From Wallemia ichthyophaga EXF-994 (Eukaryota > Basidiomycota > Wallemiomycetes > Wallemiales > Wallemiaceae): 64,000 nt of DNA. Both the position numbers and the translations under genes were made by a program. Of this stretch, positions 1-11,374 are shown one piece after another; the stretch's first letter is position 1, and each line of letters opens with the position of its first letter. Location: the NCBI RefSeq assembly GCF_000400465.1, contig NW_008806291.1, positions 1 through 64,000 on the forward strand, in the 5' to 3' direction. Below the pieces are notes generated by a model. It did not search any database. It had not been told where the DNA came from and saw nothing but the letters and a program-made list of their open reading frames with translations.

Positions 1-2523
1 TGTAATCAATGATGGCAACGGCGAAGGCGGAGGAGACGTAGAAGGTGGAAATGATATATGTGGACGGACTGAAACAGCCAAGAATTACTGGTTGAGATTT
101 TATGTTGAAAGACATAAACAGGTTCTTTCAGCTATCTATCTTTCGCGTATAATCAAATGCACCCCGTCAGTTGCTACAGTGCAAATCTTTTAGGTGTTGG
201 TACACGACACTCCAAGAATTTTCAAAGGACTCATGCCAACACTTATCGAAAGACTTGTCACAATTCTTACCAGTGATCGTTTAAAATGCCCGAAACTGCT
301 GCAAGGGCATTGAGACAAATTGGCAGAAAACAGAGTGAGAAGTCTTGCAAAATGTTACTCAAGTTTTACATTCATTCCTGAATGCAGCTTCCTCTCAACT
401 CAGAGGGTGTGTGTATTGCGTTCGCCGAATTCCTCAAGATTTGTCGAGAGGGAAAAGATTGAAAGTGATCGCAACATCATGAATGTCTCGTTGATGACAA
501 TTACAGAGTTAAAGGAGCAGCTGTTTGGTTAAGGTTGGATAGTTCGAGGCTTAGCTGTTCATAACTGGAGGAATTGTGTGGCATATCGCACAAATTCTCA
601 GCCTGAAGGTGTACCTCGGCTTATATGCAAAGATTTCTTTTACTTCCAATGAGCGTAAAGATGATGGATTGCATCAATACTGCTAGATCCTTGGACGAAG
701 AGAAAGAATTCAGCTTTGCCAGCAGCTATACACTCTTTCATCAAGTCATTCAAGAAATCATGGCTGTTTCTGTTGCATCTGACTACACTGTCAGTCCGAC
801 TGAAGACGTGAGTTCGTTTAGCGCTCTATCTCATGGTGGTTGTTTCTGCATGATGATTTCTTACTTATGTCAACACTGAAAATTCTTACACTGAAAAGTG
901 TTGGTGAAAAACCAAGACGGGTCGCTGACTAGAACACTGCCATGAGATAGCTCGTGTGCTTATGTAACAAGGCTAATACGCTACACAGGTCAAGGACATG
1001 CTCTTTGCGTATGATGTTGCTTATTTCGCTAGTATGCTGACAGACTCAGTTTAAGCATTTTGACTTTGAGTCGCACAAACGCGACTACTCGTTATATGTT
1101 TGATGCATGAATGCTTTACGGGGTACGCTGTACCAATTTAGAAGGGTTTTTAATAGTGAGGCTTGAGTGGTTATGGTCGTAAGTCTTTATCAGACTAAGG
1201 CGCTTCAATGGAGCGCATGTGTGCCTTTGTATTGCCCCTTTAACGGAGATGGAATGAGACGGTCGTATGCTCAATGACGTGCTCATCATAGCTAGTAACA
1301 GCTGAGATCTGGGTATTCTTAGAGACATTTTGTAGCGAATAGCTGTGTAAGGAGTTTGAAGTGGTGATGATCGTGACTGGTTCTATGTATCACTCTGCGC
1401 TAGTTCAGCCGAAAGTTGTGTGTCACAGGGAAAGATTTGATGTTTAAGAATACACTTTTAAACTACACTGAAATCAAAAATTTTAGGCGCATCCTGAACC
1501 ACCTCTCCGCCTTGATTATTTGATTTTAAATTGCACTCGATGATGCCAAATCCCCAATTTAGAGTTGAGCTATACCCCCTCGCTTTTTCTGCATGTATCC
1601 TTTTTGATAGATGCTTGATAGGGTTATACTGGCCTTAATTTTCCGCTAGGGTCATCATTGAGTTCAATGGACGTCACGCGTCGGAAACTCAATACGCGCC
1701 AATATGAGTTAATGTTCAAGATTTTTGTATGATTACAGCTTCTGTCAGCCTTTGATAATCGATGATATCGTTGAAGTGCGTCATCTCTTTCATATTCCCT
1801 CTATTGCATTTTCCGAAGTGACATCAAATAGGTATATTAGCTGAACAGATGATTGACGGGTGCATTTGAAATGCTTGAAAGCCGATGAATAGAATGTCAT
1901 GGTAAAATCGTGTTTCTTGTATGTGCAAGATTTCGATGTGCATTTCTTTGAGTATTTGGAGTAATTTGAGCATGTATATTTCGACATAATATTCTTTTAC
2001 GTCAGCTGGCTTTTTGTATATTGACTCAGCTAGTCATTAATTGCACTTACTTGATTTTCGAAGTTCAGGTAAAGCTTTGATCAAGTGAGCGGGGCGCAAA
2101 GTGACACCATGGTTTCAAGTCGGTTTCGATCTTTATAAACAGCACTCGAACATTTTGAAACTAAAAATTTGGATTCAATGTCTTGTCGAGCTCGCGGGCG
2201 ATTAGTGGAAGAAATAGAACACCGAGCGAGTAGGCACGATTGATAAAATATTGAAAATACAAGCAGGAAATAGTTGGATTATTTATAGTGTCTTTTGGAC
2301 AGTGATTTAGTAATAATTACAAGTGCGTGCTAGTGTGAGAATGGTGTTATCGGGAAGACAGCAAGACTTCCCATTTCGAAGACCTATTCTGATATATCTA
2401 TCCCCTTCAGAGCATCCCCTCCTACGTTCTTCAGCTAAGCCGAAAATTAGTAGTAGAGGAGAGATGTGAGTAGAGAAAATCTTATATTTTAAAAAAACTC
2501 AGCAGAGCTTATCGTTCCTTGAT

Positions 2524-2599
2524 TTTCCAGCTTCACCAGCTGAATTTGAGATGACGCATTTTCGACGATAGCAGAAATTGCTTAGAGCTGATTTAAGGT
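2524..2599. repeat. Diverged repeat, copy A
   Basis: This segment resembles 4754-4832 by eye in the same orientation. The shared core reads TTGAGATGACG followed by ATTTT, GATA, CAGAA and later GAGCT, with small indels. Similarity is best over about 36 bp and fades outward. It may be a relic of a duplicated non-coding or mobile sequence. Confidence 0.4.
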
Positions 2600-3472
2600 T
2601 TTCATGCCATAGCTTTGGATTGTCAATATCATGAATTGTAATTCATCGCTCCTCTTTCCGCATTTGGTAGGTGCAGATCACCTCGACCAGCTCAATTACT
2701 AAAAGATGCGATGATTAGGCTGAGGTATGAATATATTAGTAAACTCTCCTAATTTTCTGGTTCAATTTAATATATTCAGAGATGTAATTTGATGCTATCT
2801 ATTAAATTTTTAAAATGTCATATTGTTTCAGATACTGAGACGAATTTCATCCAGACTACAGACAAAAATGTATATTAAAAATCCATAAATATCCCCCATA
2901 GAGCTCACTGATATGTATCATTGTGTTTCTTTTTCAATATCTCAAATATTTTTCAGCAAGATATGCCACTGTGAGTAGCTATGAATCTCAGACGCAAAAC
3001 AGCTGGAGGATGTAAGTAATAAAATAGTAGCAGATACGTCTGAGTATTTAAGCAGCATATCACTCTGAGAGCTATTTAGGTGAAAGTGTATCCCTCAATC
3101 AACTCACAGCATGTCTTTTACGCATGCTCTGTGATGAAGGCGCTTTCAAAGATTTGCAAGTGCAGAAGCTGGATCTACCAAGAATACACAAATTCAGCAT
3201 CTGTCAGCTGCGATTAATACATATCCCCTGATTGATCTTGTACCAGAACTGACCAGCGGCTAACGCGGCTAACACAATATTAGATTAGAAAAAGTAACTT
3301 AGCTTTTTTCTGATGGCCTCTTTAGCGTCAGTAGTAATCACAGAGGGATGCCGCTTCTCTAACATATCAAATACTTCATCAAACATTACAGCTATGATGT
3401 AGCTTATAAGAGAAGATGTGGTGTCACAATTTCTATAAATTACACTGATAGAATAAATAATATAAAAATACA

Positions 3473-3498
3473 ACAAACATAACATAACATAACAAAAC
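3473..3498. repeat. AACAT microsatellite
   Basis: About five imperfect tandem copies of a five-base AACAT/AACAA unit lie inside the AT-rich gene-poor region. No function is implied. Confidence 0.7.
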
Positions 3499-4753
3499 AA
3501 TCTATCTTATGATTTTACAGGTGATATCATTGCATAGCAGGAGCTAGCATTGCTGCGCACGAACTTAGCATATTTAGTTACATGTTTCTTCGCTAATTAT
3601 GAAGAATTGTATCTTTAGTTGAATCAGGGGATCACAACGGATCCAAATTAAGCTAAGATCTACGTATGAAGTGTGCAAATATTTCAGATTATCTGTCAGT
3701 GTTAATTTACTTAGAGCGGGCTCAATGTAATGTACTTGGCAGCCGACAGACGCCTACACTTTCTCGAGCAAGGCAGCTTTAATGCAGAGAAGCTGTTTAT
3801 CGTTTTATCATCTGTGAATAGCGCAACCTGTCACAAGTCACTTCACAACGTTTTCTCATGACCCGAATTTCATCTCTGATTCACGCCACCATAAGCTGTA
3901 TCAAACTATATTGAGATGATAACTCGAAAGGGGTGCTTACTGCTTTTGTGGATGTTCGAGCTTTATTAGACGTCAATCGGTCTCGACCTATGTTATATGG
4001 CAAACCAGCACTCACAAAGGCCACAAGATCCAAAGTCTGGAGCTGATCAATTTGTATAGTAAATATTTTCCTCGGTGATTATCTAGATGTCTCGCACATC
4101 ACCTCTGTAACCTTTAATGTTTGTTGCGTTTTGACAAGCAAGTTAGTCAGCTATAACGTAGCTATGAAGAGACCAGATTTTATTCCACAATCACTAAAGT
4201 CACACTAAATCATTTGTAATGCATTGTCTTTACAATGAGAGTGACTTGAATTGGTGTAATGAAGTGGTGCAGTGAATGGTCTGTGCTTGCTGTTAAACAT
4301 CGCGAAATATTAATAACAGTCCTTTCTTCCAATCATAATCGAATAGACGCGTTCCATGACAGTTTAGAGAACGCGTCAGACGCGCTCTTGAATCGTGGTC
4401 TTTCTTTGACTCATCGTATCTCTTAAATCAATAATACGGTATCGATACCATTATCAGAATGTCGCTCGCTTCTCGAAATGACATAGAAATCTCGCGGTTG
4501 TCGCTGCTGATGAAAGTGATGATCTTTTTGAAAGAAAGATGTTTCCTAAGACAATCAAAACAGCTACGAAAATACAAGCCACAAGTATATTTTCCATATC
4601 ATGTTTTTTATTTTGATACATTCACATTCGCTCAACCTCCTCGTCAAATTTTGTCCTGAGTTTTTCATTCATCTGCTATCTGTGACAGTGAGCATGTTTG
4701 GTAGAAAATTGGATGCATTTTTGCAATATAAAACCGTGAAGTAGTCAATATAT

Positions 4754-4832
4754 CTTTCAGTTAATCCACTGAAGTTGAGATGACGAAATTTTAGTGATAT
4801 CAGAATCGAAACAATTTTGAGCTAAAACGAGG
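4754..4832. repeat. Diverged repeat, copy B
   Basis: This is the partner of 2524-2599, about 2.2 kb downstream in direct orientation, with the same TTGAGATGACG core. The copies carry substitutions and indels, so the duplication is old. Confidence 0.4.
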
Positions 4833-5355
4833 CAGCACCGGTAATCTGGGATGATTAAATAGCACATACAGCGTTCTCTCCGCTCCAATTTTTGTGTTAA
4901 GATCTTAAACGACGAGCTCGATTTCGAAGACATTGATTATTTGGATGAGAGATGAATACACTGGCAGATTTTCTCAGATTTTTATAGAGCGGAACAATTG
5001 AGATATTTGGTTGTTTGTGGCCTTCATCAGCTATAAAAATTTAATACTATCGATACAGGGCGTGAAATTCTTCATACTTATCCTATAACGTGCTCCAGAG
5101 CTATCTCGGATCGCAACTTACGAAAAGCTTACGATGCGCAATTGGAGTCTCAGGGATACTTGTCAAGTTTTTTGGAGATCATTAAAGTCGTAGAGAAGCC
5201 CATTGAGATGAGTTAGAGGATTGTCCAAGAATCCAACTCGGTGGCTATTGTATGTAATGCCATTATAGGGTTCTTTTTGGAATGCTCAAGATGTCATGAG
5301 GTTGATGCTTTTGCTAATTTCAAATTTTACAACAAATAATAATACATTGAATATT

Positions 5356-7599
5356 TCACACAAATTGACTACCATTAAACATAGTGCTCAGCAGCCCAGA
5401 CCAGTGGTCGCCTGAGGTGCTGTCCAGCGATGGCAAAATGCCGTCCAAATCTTCATCCCCGAAGAAGTTACTATCTAGGCTATCAACTTGCATCTGCTGC
5501 ATCATATCTGAGAAGTTTAGATCATTTTGGTAGATAGCCTCTTGTTCATAAATTTCGCTGCCATCTTGCACCTCAGGCACTGAAAAATGCTCACTTTTGA
5601 GTCCGCCCGTGTCACGCGACTGTAGAGTTTTAGCTTGTCATTTTTGCAGCACGAGACACCCACTAAGTCTGCCTGTGTGCGCATGAACGCTTTGTCCATA
5701 GGTAGGTCAGCGCTCCGTACCGTCTGCAAAAGTATATCGACTGCTCTCCCGCTAAGCATATCTTTTGACTCCCGCGCGCGTAGATTACTAATACCGATAT
5801 GAATATATTCGAGATCGTTGCTGTTAAATATGCCCTTTTTTCTTCCTTCGCAAAAGCTGATTATGAGTACGATTGTCGCCGAGAATGCCTGTACTTCTTA
5901 TCAGCTGTTTATGCTTTCTATACACCCTACATACACTCCAATTCGAAATATCGTATGGACATATCCCAAATTCGCTCGGTTTGTCGAGCAGCAGCTTCTT
6001 GTAGATAGAGATAATCGACCTAGCTGCATTGCCACAAATTACCAAGCTCGTAAGTCTGAAATTTGACTCCTCAGTGGATTGCGGGTTTGGTAGGAAGGTT
6101 TTGTAGACGAAAATTTGAGTGACAAAAAAGCCCAACTTTATATTACTCCTCAATTGAACAATTTCTTCATCTTCTTCTGAGTCGCCGCGTAGCTCAGTCG
6201 GCATATCATTCAGCCATTCATTCAGACGCGAATTGAGTGCGGCGATGTCTGAAAGACTCATTTTGAAGTCACCTTGAGTTGTATCTTTCTTGAGTCTGTA
6301 TATTGATTCGAGTATGCTTGCGAGGAGCTTGTACAGGTCAATCAGTTTGTTCATGTAAACGACACTTAACCTGCTTTTGTAGTCGTTCTCACCATATCCG
6401 CCAGCCGAGGGGCGGTCAACTTCAATAGACAAATCGGGCAACAGTTGATTTCTGCCCAGGGCAGCTGCGGCAGCAACATCAGCCAAAAATAGTGCCCATA
6501 TAGTTCTCCTGCGAACCTCTCGTTGGTGTGAGTCGTCGGTATATGAAAACCAATCACAGTGGAGTCCTATATCTTGCGCGTGCATGATGGTGTATGCGTG
6601 AATGATGAAGCTACTCTTGGGATAGACACTGGCTTTCAGGAATGTCTGGAGAAGGATGAGTGCTTGGATGTCCTCGATTGTTGCTACTGATACGGTGAAA
6701 TCTTTCATCTTCGTCTTGGCTATCTCGAAAAATGCGTGCCCGGCGAACAAGGGATCAGGGCGACCTGGGGGCAGCACGCGCTCGTCGTCTGCTTTCATGT
6801 ACTGGCTTCCAACTGCGCAAACCATCATCAAAAGGCTGCCAAACTCCCTCTCTAGTTTACGCGCAGGAATTTGGGCAACGAAGTGAGTTTGATCAAGAAT
6901 GGGTAATGACATATTCACTTTCCTGAAGTACATATTGACCAGCTCGTACATTAACTGCTCATTACCAAAATCTTCGTGGGTATAATCCGGTTTAGTAAAT
7001 TGAGGAAGTAGCTCCCTGTCCCAGTCTTCACGCCAATACGCTCGCCTCTTTCCGGAAAGGAGAGTGTCGGGTGTGGCACCCGTGTAAAGATTTACGCGCT
7101 CGACGAGCCCTCTAAGGGACGATTTGCCGTAGAATCGTCGATTAAAAGGGTGCCTAACGTCAGTCACCTTCCCAGGTTCACTTTCGGGCGCTAAAAACAT
7201 ACAGCCAATCTTGAGTGCCATTTCTTTGTCCAGTTTATCGTTGTCTGTGGGAGAAACAAAGTTCGGTTGGCGGGAGCTTGTGGAAGCTATAGGGCCATCG
7301 AATTTGCGCTTCTGCTGTGTTGAGTAGTCGCTGGACGGACTATCTTCTGCCGTGTACTCGGAAGACAGCTGGGCTAATATCGATTCGTAGCGCCGTACCT
7401 TGGCCTCAAGATCCCTTACGTAGTGCACTGAGTATCCTTTTTTCTCTGCTGGATTTTCGTAGGTGCAATCCTCGTTTCTGCAGTTGCTGCACGGAAGCGG
7501 ATAGCGCTGCGGTCCATCGCACCTAGCCTTCCTCTTCCGACAGCCATCGCAGGCCCTGAGTATCTTGGGCTTCTTGTCGGTGCTGATGTTGGTGTTCAT
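5356..7599 (-). CDS. Zn2Cys6 fungal transcription factor
   Basis: A nuclear regulator of the Gal4/fungal_trans class. The N-terminus (residues about 15-47) has the binuclear zinc cluster CDGCRKRKARC followed by CSNC and a last Cys in CTYENP, then a short linker and coiled coil. The middle region (about 190-450) is the fungal-specific homology domain, and the C-terminus is acidic, as in an activation region. I infer two introns: 5889-5934 (46 nt, donor GTATGT) and 5620-5663 (44 nt, donor GTGGGT, CTAAAA branch). Splicing both restores one frame through three apparently broken ORFs and gives 717 residues. It lies head-to-head with another Zn2Cys6 gene at 8049. Target genes cannot be read from sequence. 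The family call is firm; the last intron is less so. Confidence 0.9.
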
Positions 7600-8048
7600 G
7601 GGGTTGTTGGTGGTCCCAGTTCAAGGAATTATATGAGCGAGCTGAAAGTGGAAATCAATTCAAGCTGTGGATTAGTCGCATTGACAGACTTTGCCATAGA
7701 ATGGGTATTTCGTCATGTTGGTTTGGCTTGATAAGACTTAAATGAAATCAGGGAGAGCAGAAGCTTTTATGGGCTTTGTTCAAAGAGTTCAAAGTGCTTG
7801 CAAAAACGGGTTGTTCAAAAGCAGAGGAATTTCAGTCTTACAAGCAGCGCCCATCTTCTGATACCAGTGTATCGTTCTATCTTGGACTGCCATAGCAAAT
7901 CCTCTTCAAGTCTATCACGCATGTAGCAACTTGACCTTGAAATTTCGATTGGAATCTTGCCACGCTCGCTCGGAGTCGGCAGCTCGATTTCGCTCTTTAG
8001 TCTCCGAGCGAGGCAGACACTCGATCACTTGGACGATGATCATCTCGA
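7600..8048. promoter_or_regulatory. Divergent promoter with 11-bp inverted repeat
   Basis: This is the space between two head-to-head Zn2Cys6 regulator genes. CTCGCTCGGAG (7965-7975) and its exact reverse complement CTCCGAGCGAG (8002-8012) are 26 bp apart and end 36 bp before the right-hand start codon. The arms contain CGG and CCG triplets, the half-sites usually bound by Zn2Cys6 dimers. That makes an autoregulatory site plausible, but the spacing between triplets is longer than classical Gal4-type sites. Confidence 0.45.
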
Positions 8049-9971
8049 ATGGAACTTTATAAAAGGCGCAAAATCAGCAAACTGAGAGTATGCGATGCTT
8101 GCCGTCGACGTAAGCTGAAGTGTATGTGTCTTTTCAGATCTTGGAGCGCCAACTTACTCTACGCAGGCGATATCGAAACCCGATTGGAAAACAACTCCAA
8201 TTCGTGCAGCAGATGCGAGCAGAGCGCGGTGGATTGTCTGTTTGAAGAAGCCCCGGCAAAGGGGAAGAAGTACAAGGAGCTGTATTACGATTTGGCGGAG
8301 AAGCACGCGCATGTTCTCAGTCTCATGCGTAAGCTACATCCTGGGATCGACATTGACGGTCTTCAATCGACTGTAGACACGCTGTCGATTGACGGGGACC
8401 ATTTTGATCAACAAGCCGCGGAGGAGCAGGAGCACGAAGTAAAAGCATCCGAGGATTTTCTGCGATCTGCTCAAACTCACGACCCACGAGTGCTCGGGTC
8501 TGCAAGCGTGTTCAAACTCAGGTCTGTCGAACGAATACGGGCGATGGCGGTGGGAAGCAGCTCAACCAGCTTCGATATACATCAAAGATCGCAATACTGG
8601 TCCCCGGTAGCTTGGAAGATCGACGATCGTGATTTTGATCCACCCCAGGAACTTATAGATTCGTTAGTGGAGATATACTTTGAAAATACGGGTTGCCATA
8701 GACCGCTTTTGCACAAGCGAACATTTAAAGAGGGAAATATACAGGATATAGATCACCAGCGAATACTTTGGCTTGTATGCGCAATAGGCAGCAGATTGTC
8801 GGACGATACTTGCGTTCTCGACAGCTCAGAAGTAAAAGCGGATGGCACGCCTCATTCGTATCACAGTGCAGGCTGGCCGTTCTTCATGAAATACGTCTCT
8901 ATCGCTAAACCCATTGCGGCGCTGTCACCATCTCTAGCTGACTTGCAGCAATCGGCGCTGGCTGCTGTTTTTCTTCATTCCCTTCCCTCCCATTCCAGCT
9001 CGTGGACAATAGCAGCGCAAGGGCTGATAATGGCGAAAGATCTGGGTGCAAATTTCCACAGCACATCTACCGATCCCGTCAAGGACGAGCTGCGGCGTCG
9101 CGCATTTTGGAATCTATATCAAATCGAAAGTGAGATGGCAACCTATTTAGGAAGGGATTCAACGATAGATGAGCGAACGATTGGGATAGATCGGCCACGT
9201 GCGCTTCCAGATGAAAATGAACGTGATTTTTACGCATACAACGCCTTCTTGGATCTTATCATAATTGCTCGTAATGCGCTTGATTGGCTTTACGACGAGG
9301 AGCTGATACGTGAAGCACCAAATGATGCTATCAAGGCTCAACAGATGATAACAAATGTGACCGAGCTGGACAGCCGTTTGGACCAATGGATAATTACGCA
9401 GCCAGACTTTCTGCAATGGAATGAAGGGGAGGGGGATGAACCGAGTCGAGAGTGCACCCAGCGTTGCACCAATATGAGCCTCTTTCTGATGGTGCAGACG
9501 CTTATACATCGACCATTCCTCAACGCCTCAGGTCACTTACGCTCGTTGTCTATATCATCATCAGCCTTGTGCGGCAGCGCTGCGCAAAGTCTGGCACAAG
9601 TCGTCAGTGTTTTTAGGCAAATTGATCCACGCACCGACACAGTTGTCAGTTACGCGTTCATCTCGTGCGTCAGTGCGCTCGTAGTTCAGTGGACTAGCAA
9701 GGCGAAGGGTGCAGTCGTGTCAAATGAGCTCGATAAGGCTGTCGATACTCTCCACTCATATATTCGGTCTAGGGAGTCGAGATACTACGTTGCGGGGAGG
9801 CTATCGGATATTATTGCATGGCTGCGAGACGAGAACACCACGGCTGGCAGTATTGAGGAGTTGTTTAATACAGACATCGAAAGTTTGCTGAACAGCACCA
9901 TCTATAGTGCACACTTTTTCAACTCACTGCCTCCCCTAACTAGCCTGGAGGATAGCAATTTTATTGCTTAG
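8049..9971 (+). CDS. Zn2Cys6 fungal transcription factor, second of pair
   Basis: The zinc cluster is split by an intron at 8122-8166 (45 nt, donor GTATGT, acceptor CTACGCAG). Joining the exons gives CDACRRRKLKC followed by DIETRLENNSNS and CSRC, with the sixth Cys after EQSAVD, which is the full six-cysteine Zn2Cys6 pattern. The intron is in frame without a stop, so the unspliced reading adds 15 residues between the third and fourth cysteines. The rest matches the fungal_trans domain, including the conserved stretch DELRRRAFWNLYQIE around residues 325-340. The spliced protein is 625 residues. Its general layout resembles the divergent neighbour at 5356-7599, so an old duplication is possible. 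The regulated pathway is unknown. Confidence 0.9.
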   Translation: MELYKRRKISKLRVCDACRRRKLKCMCLFRSWSANLLYAGDIETRLENNSNSCSRCEQSAVDCLFEEAPAKGKKYKELYYDLAEKHAHVLSLMRKLHPGIDIDGLQSTVDTLSIDGDHFDQQAAEEQEHEVKASEDFLRSAQTHDPRVLGSASVFKLRSVERIRAMAVGSSSTSFDIHQRSQYWSPVAWKIDDRDFDPPQELIDSLVEIYFENTGCHRPLLHKRTFKEGNIQDIDHQRILWLVCAIGSRLSDDTCVLDSSEVKADGTPHSYHSAGWPFFMKYVSIAKPIAALSPSLADLQQSALAAVFLHSLPSHSSSWTIAAQGLIMAKDLGANFHSTSTDPVKDELRRRAFWNLYQIESEMATYLGRDSTIDERTIGIDRPRALPDENERDFYAYNAFLDLIIIARNALDWLYDEELIREAPNDAIKAQQMITNVTELDSRLDQWIITQPDFLQWNEGEGDEPSRECTQRCTNMSLFLMVQTLIHRPFLNASGHLRSLSISSSALCGSAAQSLAQVVSVFRQIDPRTDTVVSYAFISCVSALVVQWTSKAKGAVVSNELDKAVDTLHSYIRSRESRYYVAGRLSDIIAWLRDENTTAGSIEELFNTDIESLLNSTIYSAHFFNSLPPLTSLEDSNFIA

Positions 9972-10173
9972 TTTGTATTCGTAGATGCATCTAGTTTCGT
10001 ATGTTTAATAGATGAGATTGTATTTACGACCGAGTCTGTCTATCTTTCACGTGTTCAATTCATTAAAAACAAGTGGTAGTGTATAATCAAAAATTTCACA
10101 ATACAAGTTCAAATTGAAATGTAAGTGTAAGAAAATGACTAAAAGAAGCAAAAGATGCGCGCAGTGATCATAT

Positions 10174-11087
10174 CTAATAGCTAAGTGGAGCAGGTTTACC
10201 GCTGCAAGTCCAAGTCGCATCCCTAGCCTGAGGCTCGCCGATGTCCAAGTACGGTTCGAGGTCGAGGCAGTCAGCTACGGTAATGAGGTTGTAACCGCGC
10301 TGGATGAGCGATGGCACCACGTCTGGCATGACCGTGTATGGCGTTCCCTCGTAAGTCTCGTGGTTGAGTGTGAGGTGTGGCTGTGTGGGGTCAGTGAATG
10401 TGTCGTAGATGTTGATGCTTTCCGTAGTAGTTGCGCCTTGCGAGTCGAGCGAGTCTGCCATCCGTTGGTGTTAGTAGTGGTGAGCTTAGCGACACATTTT
10501 CACGCACCCTCGCTCCAGTTCACCACCGTCATGCCATGTTTCTGTTGTATGTAGTTGACAGCCCCTGATCGTTTCGTCTCAGCTGGCGCGCTAACACACT
10601 TGTCACTACTCACATGCTGGCGCACTGCCATATGGCGGTCTGAGGAAACGGGGACGCACACCGATAATCTTCCAGAGCGCTTCGTTGACGAGTTCTATCT
10701 GCTCATCAATCTCCGCTTCACTCAGCAGGTTGAGATCGCGGTGCTGGAGTTTGTATCAGCTGAGACATTCGTTAAATAAATCAAAACACCCAAACTCACG
10801 GACCAGGTGTGCGAACCAATTTGCATGCCACTGTTGAATGTGTTTCTAATCCTCTCCACGCTGTCTTGGTCGTAGATGCAGTTGTAGTTGTAGCCGTTGA
10901 GGAACATGGTCGCCTGGCTATCATTCTCAGTGAAGAGGTCGACTATATCGTACTCAGATCCGACGCTTCCATCGTCGAACGTAATGGCGAAGTCGTGGTA
11001 ACAGTTCTCGACTAGTCCGAGTGATTGGCGTGCGAGTGGTGTGGCAGTGCTGCCTGTGATTAGTGTTGCGATGAGTGCTGCGAGCAT
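10174..11087 (-). CDS. Secreted chitin/polysaccharide deacetylase
   Basis: A carbohydrate esterase family 4 enzyme that removes acetyl groups from chitin or related polymers in the cell wall. An N-terminal signal peptide (MLAALIATLITGSTA) is followed by motif 1 ITFDDG (Asp-Asp), motif 2 SHTWSH (metal-binding His pair) and motif 3 RPPYG. Three introns are inferred: 10744-10799, 10565-10613 and 10455-10507. The first splits SHTWS from its second metal His. The product is 251 residues, essentially one NodB domain. A paralogue lies at 19946-20994; the introns after RPPYG and before the DS stretch fall at matching sites in both genes, while the others differ. I see no GPI signal. Confidence 0.92.
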
Positions 11088-11374
11088 CTTAAATGTGTAA
11101 CGAATGTAGAAGTTAAGTAAATGAGTGTGTTAGTTGATTGTGATGGTTTGTTCTGAAAACGCTCCCTTCTATATTCTACCCTCGCCGTCAAACTAAATTA
11201 AATGTCACAAGGAATGTAAAATTTGACTCCGGAATGTGCAACGCTAAAAACATGAAAATCTTTATTCATTCATTCAAAAATGTGTCAATGCATCAACTGC
11301 TATTATTCCGTCCGCGTCTAAGTAGGGATATCTCGATGTTTGTCAGATTTGTCTTAGAATGTAAAACACCCAAC

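Larger units (their letters stand above)
1..5355. other. AT-rich gene-poor region
   Basis: No open frame here exceeds about 85 codons, none resembles a known family, and I could not splice the short frames into a plausible protein. The DNA is visibly richer in A+T than the rest, with the strongest tracts around 2700-2960. It holds a short AACAT microsatellite (3473-3498) and at least one pair of diverged repeats (2524-2599 and 4754-4832). Elsewhere in this window gene-free gaps stay near or below 1 kb, so a stretch of over 5 kb stands out. It could be a small regional centromere, the edge of a subtelomere, or old mutated transposon DNA. The sequence alone does not decide, and the left edge is cut by the window. 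Confidence 0.6.

Noticed and set aside
320-879. Small plus-strand ORFs of 70-84 codons in the gene desert
   Set aside because: No homology, no splice partners and lengths expected by chance.
869-903. Short inverted repeat CAACACT ... AGTGTTG
   Set aside because: A 7-bp arm in AT-rich DNA is expected by chance; no gene or terminator context.
5356-5759. Apparent frameshift near the 3' end of the first Zn2Cys6 gene
   Set aside because: A standard 44-nt intron (5620-5663) joins the frames, so no mutation is needed.
8122-8166. Unspliced reading of the second Zn2Cys6 gene as a 640-residue protein
   Set aside because: The extra 15 residues split the zinc cluster; removing them gives the canonical cysteine spacing.
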